Of a stretch of DNA of 10,781 bases, positions 7,082 to 10,781 are shown piece by piece. The position numbers and the translations under genes are program-made. Each line of letters opens with the position of its first letter. Position 1 is the stretch's first letter. The notes below the pieces were generated by a model. The model did no database searches and was not told where the DNA came from. It was given only the letters and a program-made list of their open reading frames with translations. Source of the stretch: DASULK01 sp036278255 (GTDB lineage Bacteria > Actinomycetota > Actinomycetes > Mycobacteriales > Micromonosporaceae); the NCBI GenBank assembly GCA_036278255.1, contig DASULK010000098.1:1-10781 (forward strand), in the 5' to 3' direction.

Positions 7082-8206
7082 TCATGCATGGACAGGGCTG
7101 GCCAGCCGCAGGGTCGCCGTGGCCACCCGTTCCGGGGCGATGTCGAGGCATTCCAGTGCGTACGGGCAGACAAACTGCCGACACGGCGAGCAGTCGGTGT
7201 CGATGTTGAGCACAGCCGCCGGCCCGAACCGCGGCCGATACTGGGCTACCCGCTCGGTGCCGGAGAACAACACCACGACCGGGGTGCCGAGCGCGTTGGC
7301 CAGGTGCGCGCCACCGCTGTTGTTGCAGATCACCACGCAGCTCTCCGCCACCACCTGGGCCAACTCCGGCACCTCAAGCTGCCCCACGAGACTCACCGCC
7401 TGCGGGCATTCCCGGGTCACCGCCGCCACCGGCTCGGCTTCCTTCGCCGTGCCGGCGACGACCACCCGCAGGCCGCTGCTGACGAGCAGTCGCGCTACCC
7501 GGGCCAGCCGGTCCGGCGGATAGCGGCGGGCGGCGCAGGAAGCGCCGGGCAGGATCAGCGCGTACGGCTGGTGAGGCGCTACCCCCAGCTCAGTAGGACG
7601 GTACCGGCCGGACCGGCGGGCAGCCGGCGGCACCACCGCGTGCAGTCGCCGGCTGACCGGCGCCACCCCGACCTGTTGCAGCAGGTGCAGTGACCGGTCC
7701 ACCTCGTGCAGCGTCTCCCCGGCGACGCGCGTCCCGGAGTCCGTATCCGGTGCGGGAACCCAGTGAGTCAGCCCCGCTCCCCCGAACTCCTTGGACATAC
7801 CGACCCGGATCGGTACGCCAGCCAGCCGGCACAGGTAGCCGGCCGGCCACGGCGACTGGGAGAACGAGGCCAGGATGACGGCGGCGTCGTAGCCGCCGGC
7901 CGCGATCCGCGTTACCAGCTCCAGGTCGTCGGTGACGGGCACCTCGTCGGGGTCCGCCTGCTGCCAGGAGACGGAGGCGGTGAGCACCCCGTCGACCTCG
8001 GGCAGCAGCGCGGCCGCCGGGGCGCCGGCCGGCGCGGCCAGCAGGTCGAGGCGGGCGTCGGGGGCGGCGCGGCGCAGCGCCCGCAACGCCGGGCCGACCA
8101 TCAACACATCGCCGAGGTTGTCCGGCCGCACGACCAGCAGCCGGGACAGTCCGCGCCAGTCGATCGCGGGCCCAGCCAACGCCGCCGGATGCGCCCGAAT
8201 CGTCAC
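7082..8206 (-). CDS. Glycosyltransferase family 9 (ADP-heptose:LPS heptosyltransferase-like)
   Basis: A 374-residue GT-B fold enzyme, normal length for GT9. Seen motifs: the N-terminal acceptor loop RPDNLGDVLMVGPALRAL (27-44), the mid-protein LPGASCAARRYPPDRLA (219-235) that starts the nucleotide-sugar domain, and NNSGGAHLANALGTPVVVLFSGT (295-317). Near the end is the Cys cluster CSPCRQFVCPYALEC (339-353), which is also found in bacterial heptosyltransferases. GT9 enzymes move a heptose from an ADP-activated donor; in a Gram-positive the product would be a surface or secreted glycan. The frame is open far upstream, but that part is antisense to the next gene. I chose GTG at 8206, which starts VTIRAHPAALAG; it has no clear Shine-Dalgarno site, so the true start may be a little inside. 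It diverges from the GT4 gene across 96 bases. Confidence 0.88.
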   Translation of the reverse strand: MTIRAHPAALAGPAIDWRGLSRLLVVRPDNLGDVLMVGPALRALRRAAPDARLDLLAAPAGAPAAALLPEVDGVLTASVSWQQADPDEVPVTDDLELVTRIAAGGYDAAVILASFSQSPWPAGYLCRLAGVPIRVGMSKEFGGAGLTHWVPAPDTDSGTRVAGETLHEVDRSLHLLQQVGVAPVSRRLHAVVPPAARRSGRYRPTELGVAPHQPYALILPGASCAARRYPPDRLARVARLLVSSGLRVVVAGTAKEAEPVAAVTRECPQAVSLVGQLEVPELAQVVAESCVVICNNSGGAHLANALGTPVVVLFSGTERVAQYRPRFGPAAVLNIDTDCSPCRQFVCPYALECLDIAPERVATATLRLASPVHA

Positions 8207-8302
8207 GCGCTGGCGGCTACCCGGGCGCTGGGCGGCAAAACCGTTTGCCGGGCCGCTGGCTGGGAAGGGCGGACCAGGGGCAGGTACGGCGCGGAGGCGG
8301 CG
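8207..8302. promoter_or_regulatory. Divergent intergenic region between the GT9 and GT4 genes
   Basis: These 96 bases must hold the promoters of both transcription units if the starts are right. I see no convincing -10/-35 pair in either direction. The GGAGG at 8293-8297, five bases before the GTG at 8303, is the ribosome site of the GT4 gene. A shared control region would keep the two arms of the glycan cluster in step; this is inference from layout. Confidence 0.45.
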
Positions 8303-9478
8303 GTGGCTACGGCGGGAGATCGGATCCGCGTCGCGGTGGTCCACGGGCCGGGGAGACCGGACGAGGACGGGGTCAGCGATTACGTGGCACGGCTGCTGCG
8401 CGCCCTGGACGATGTGGGGGTGACGGCACTGCCGGTGCCGCTGCAACCGATGACGAACCGATGGGTGGCGGCGACCGCCCGGGGGGCGCACCAGGTACGC
8501 CGGCTGCGGCCGGACCTGGTGCACGTGCAGTTCGCCCCGTCGGCGTACCGGTTCTCCGCCGCTCCCGGTCTGCTGCCGCTGCTGCTGCCCCGCAGGCTGC
8601 CGCTGGTGACCACGCTGCACGAGTACGGCGGGTGGGCGGGCCCACTGCCGGCTGCGGTGTGGCGGGTGGTGCAGCGGACCGGCGCCTGGGATCGGGAGAC
8701 CGGCCGGCTGGTGCCGGCGAGCGACGCGTTGATCGTCAGCAATCCGGAGCATGCCGAGGCGATCTCTGCCCGAACCGGCCGGACGGCGCTGCAGGTGCCG
8801 CTGGCCCCGAATGTCGACGATCACGGTGGGGCGGAGGCGGCCCGGCAGCGGTGGCGGCACCGGCTGGGGCTCGGCCCGGACGCCGAACTGCTGGTTTTCT
8901 TCGGTTTCGTGCATCCGGTGAAGGGGGTGCGTTATCTGCTGGAGGCGCTGGGGAGGCTGCGGCGGCTCCGCGGTGACGTGGGGCTCCTGGTCGTGGGTGG
9001 GTTCACCTCCCAGGCGCTGCCGGAGCCCGAGGCTCGGGCGTTCCGCCAGGAGTTGGCGGAGATCAGCCGCCGCTGGGGGGTCGCGGAGGCGGTGGCGTTC
9101 ACCGGCCACCTGCCCGCCCCCGCCGCCTCCGCAGCGGTACACGCCGCCGACGTTGTGGTGCTGCCGTTCACCGCCGGGGTGACCACCAAGAGTGGAGCGC
9201 TGCTGACCGCGCTCACTCATGGGCGGCCGACAGCGGTCACCGTCCCGGATCAGCCTGACCCGAGCCTGCGGCCCGACCAGACGGTGGCGGTAATCGCGGC
9301 CCGGCGGGATCCAGAAGCCATCGCGGACACGGTGCAGCGACTGCTGGACGATGCGTCGCTGCGCCGACGGGTGGCGGAGGGGGGCCGGGAGCTTGCCGCC
9401 CGTCATTCCTGGCCGGTGGTGGCCGATGCGCACCGGCGGATTTACGAACGGCTGTGGGGGGTCGGGTCGGGTGGGTGA
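8303..9478 (+). CDS. Glycosyltransferase family 4 (GT-B retaining type)
   Basis: A 391-residue enzyme. The N-terminal Rossmann half has VAVVHGPGRPDEDGVSDYV (10-28), with the usual Gly-rich loop and GVSxYV motif, and VTTLHEYGGW (102-111). The C-terminal half begins LLVFFGFVHPVKGVRYLLEAL (196-216), a standard GT4 donor-domain block. The region where most GT4 proteins have an E-x7-E pair reads FTAGVTTKSGALLTALTHGRP (289-309), so the first Glu is replaced. This fits a divergent subfamily or altered donor binding. The sugar donor is unknown. The start at GTG 8303 is supported by GGAGG at 8293-8297; the frame upstream of it is antisense to the GT9 gene. The stop overlaps the next gene by eight bases, so both are surely co-translated. 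Confidence 0.9.
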   Translation: MATAGDRIRVAVVHGPGRPDEDGVSDYVARLLRALDDVGVTALPVPLQPMTNRWVAATARGAHQVRRLRPDLVHVQFAPSAYRFSAAPGLLPLLLPRRLPLVTTLHEYGGWAGPLPAAVWRVVQRTGAWDRETGRLVPASDALIVSNPEHAEAISARTGRTALQVPLAPNVDDHGGAEAARQRWRHRLGLGPDAELLVFFGFVHPVKGVRYLLEALGRLRRLRGDVGLLVVGGFTSQALPEPEARAFRQELAEISRRWGVAEAVAFTGHLPAPAASAAVHAADVVVLPFTAGVTTKSGALLTALTHGRPTAVTVPDQPDPSLRPDQTVAVIAARRDPEAIADTVQRLLDDASLRRRVAEGGRELAARHSWPVVADAHRRIYERLWGVGSGG

Positions 9479-10487
9479 CCGGTACGACAACATCCTGGTC
9501 GTCGATCTGCTCGGCGGGATCGGTGATCTGCTGCTGGTGCTGCCGGTGGTGCACGGCCTGGCCCGGCGCAACCCCGGCGCGGCGCTGCGGGTACTGACCC
9601 ACGAGCCGGGCGCGGACCTGATCCGGGGCGATCCGGCGGTGACCGAGGTGCGTACCCCTCGGCACGGGCGGGCGGGTGCGGAACGGGAGGCGGTGCGGGA
9701 GGTGCTGGCCGAGCAGCCACCGACGTTGGCTGTCACGACCACCCGCTATGACGGCATCCCCGACCTGCTCGTGGAGTCGAGGGCGCGGTGTGTGACCGAC
9801 CTGTGGCGCAGTCCGCCGCCCGATGAGCCGGTCGGGGAACGGTACCTGCGGATTCTGTACGACGAAGGGCTGCTGGACGGGGCGGACCTCGGCCGGCCGC
9901 CGCGGGTGCAGCTGCGGCCGGCGGAGTTGGCCGGTGGGCGCCGGGTGTTGGCGCAGCGGTTGCCGGCTGCGACCGCCGCGGCGGCGGGGGCGGCGCCGCC
10001 GGTTGTGCTGGTCACCGAGGCGGGGATGGCGGTGCAGCGGTGGGCCGGGCCGCGCTGGCACCGGCTCGCCGCCCTGCTGTCGGCGCAGGGTCACCCGCTA
10101 CTGACCGTCGGGCAGCTCCGGATCGCTTCCGGGCTCCCCCTGTCGCTGGGGAGCCTGCGGCAGCTGGCGGCATTCTTCGCCGCCATCGGCGAGCGGGGCG
10201 GCGTGGTGGTGGGGGCGGACACCGGCCCGGTCCGGCTGGCGGCGGCGGTCGGTGCCCGTACGGTCGCGCTTTTCGGCCCGACAAGGCGCGACCGGTACGG
10301 CATCGGCGAGCCGGCGGGCACCGGACTGGATCTGCAGGGGCTGCCAGAGTGCTCGTACCGTCAGCCGACCGCCATCACGGAGCAGCCCTGCTGGTGGACG
10401 GCGCAGTGCCCACTGGCTGCGGAGCCGGCGTGCATGGCGGAGCTTGCGCCGGAGGCGGTGGCTGCCGCGGTGGCCGAGCTCAGCTGA
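9471..10487 (+). CDS. Glycosyltransferase family 9 protein, second copy
   Basis: A 338-residue protein, a distant relative of the GT9 enzyme on the other strand. It has the N-terminal loop VDLLGGIGDLLLVLPVVHGLARR (11-33) and the C-terminal GADTGPVRLAAAVGARTVALFGPT (248-271), with Asp-Thr-Gly in place of the usual Asn-Ser-Gly/Asp-Ser-Gly. The end carries a rearranged Cys cluster: C294, C307 (QPCWW), C313 (QCPL) and C321. The start is GTG 9471, inside the end of the GT4 gene, so translation is probably coupled to it; an in-frame open stretch from 9351 is antisense-like shadow of GT4. Likely works in the same glycan pathway as its two neighbours. Donor and acceptor cannot be read from sequence. 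Confidence 0.87.
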   Translation: MGDRYDNILVVDLLGGIGDLLLVLPVVHGLARRNPGAALRVLTHEPGADLIRGDPAVTEVRTPRHGRAGAEREAVREVLAEQPPTLAVTTTRYDGIPDLLVESRARCVTDLWRSPPPDEPVGERYLRILYDEGLLDGADLGRPPRVQLRPAELAGGRRVLAQRLPAATAAAAGAAPPVVLVTEAGMAVQRWAGPRWHRLAALLSAQGHPLLTVGQLRIASGLPLSLGSLRQLAAFFAAIGERGGVVVGADTGPVRLAAAVGARTVALFGPTRRDRYGIGEPAGTGLDLQGLPECSYRQPTAITEQPCWWTAQCPLAAEPACMAELAPEAVAAAVAELS

Positions 10488-10541
10488 GCCGGGGCCGCTG
10501 GGGCACGAGCCGAGAATGGGCCGGGCGCCGGGGACGGGGTG

Positions 10542-10781
10542 TCAGCCGACCGTGGCGGGGCGCAGCGAGATCGCCTTGAGGAAGATATCGCCGATCTTCG
10601 CCGGGTCTTCGGTGGTCATGACACCACCGCCGGTGACGTCGGTGATGCCTTCCAGCTCGGACTGGCTCACGCCGGTGCCAATTCCGATGATGATCACCTG
10701 GATGGGGCGTTTGGGGTCGGCGAGCCGTTTGAGTTCGGCGAGGAGCTTGGCGTGGCTGATGCCGTCGTCGTCTTCGTTCTT
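10542..10781 (-). CDS. VWA-domain protein, C-terminal 79 residues (runs off the right edge)
   Basis: The minus strand is open from the window edge (first codon AAG at 10781) to TGA at 10542-10544. The fragment contains KNEDDDGISHAKLLAELKRLADPKRP, then the hydrophobic strand IQVIIIGIGTGV, then ELEGITDVTGGGVMTTEDPAKIGDIFLKAI. This is how the last strand and helix of a von Willebrand factor A domain look in actinobacterial substrate-binding/VWA surface proteins, including the 'tDVTGG' turn and the final helix. The metal-site residues would be upstream, outside the window. It converges on the GT9 gene with a 54-base gap in which I see no clear terminator hairpin. Confidence 0.8.
   Translation of the reverse strand, partial: KNEDDDGISHAKLLAELKRLADPKRPIQVIIIGIGTGVSQSELEGITDVTGGGVMTTEDPAKIGDIFLKAISLRPATVG

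Noticed and set aside
7706..8302. Extension of the GT4 frame upstream by about 200 codons
   Set aside because: It overlaps the GT9 gene in antisense and the real start is marked by GGAGG five bases before the GTG at 8303.
8207..9742. Extension of the minus-strand GT9 frame to 886 codons
   Set aside because: The extra N-terminal part is the antisense of the GT4 gene and reads as Arg/Pro/Gly-rich noise; true GT9 sequence begins near 8206.

Overview
The window comes from a high-GC actinomycete. The gene styles (Gram-positive signal peptides, GTG starts, a VWA protein, an RHS/LamG pair) suggest Micromonosporaceae, but no rRNA or housekeeping marker is present to prove it.

Left part (1-4.9 kb), all on the minus strand. 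A secreted LamG-domain protein (687-4355) is followed 46 bases later by the N-terminus of an RHS/YD-repeat-type secreted protein that runs off the left edge (640 to 1). Together they look like a two-gene operon for a wall-associated or secreted polymorphic-toxin-like system. The LamG gene carries two opposite one-base shifts, at a C5 run (4216-4220) and a G3 run (3915-3917, plus-strand bases). About 100 codons between them are out of register and the net frame is restored. Upstream sits a small ribbon-helix-helix (VapB-like) antitoxin gene (4688-4915) with no intact toxin beside it.

Middle (4.9-6.4 kb). A complete IS256-family insertion sequence (4952-6376) can be delimited to the base. It has 24-bp imperfect terminal inverted repeats (18/24 identical), an 8-bp target duplication GCTGCACG on both sides, and one intact Mutator-type DDE transposase (5071-6318). 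It landed 28 bases upstream of the antitoxin start codon.

Right part (6.4-10.8 kb), visibly richer in GC. A hemerythrin HHE protein (minus) comes first, then a glycosyltransferase cluster: a GT9 heptosyltransferase-like gene on the minus strand, diverging from a GT4 gene and a second GT9 gene whose reading frames overlap by 8 bases. These three enzymes probably act together on one cell-surface or secreted glycan. The window ends in the C-terminus of a VWA-domain protein converging on this cluster.

No tRNA, rRNA, CRISPR array or prophage genes were seen.
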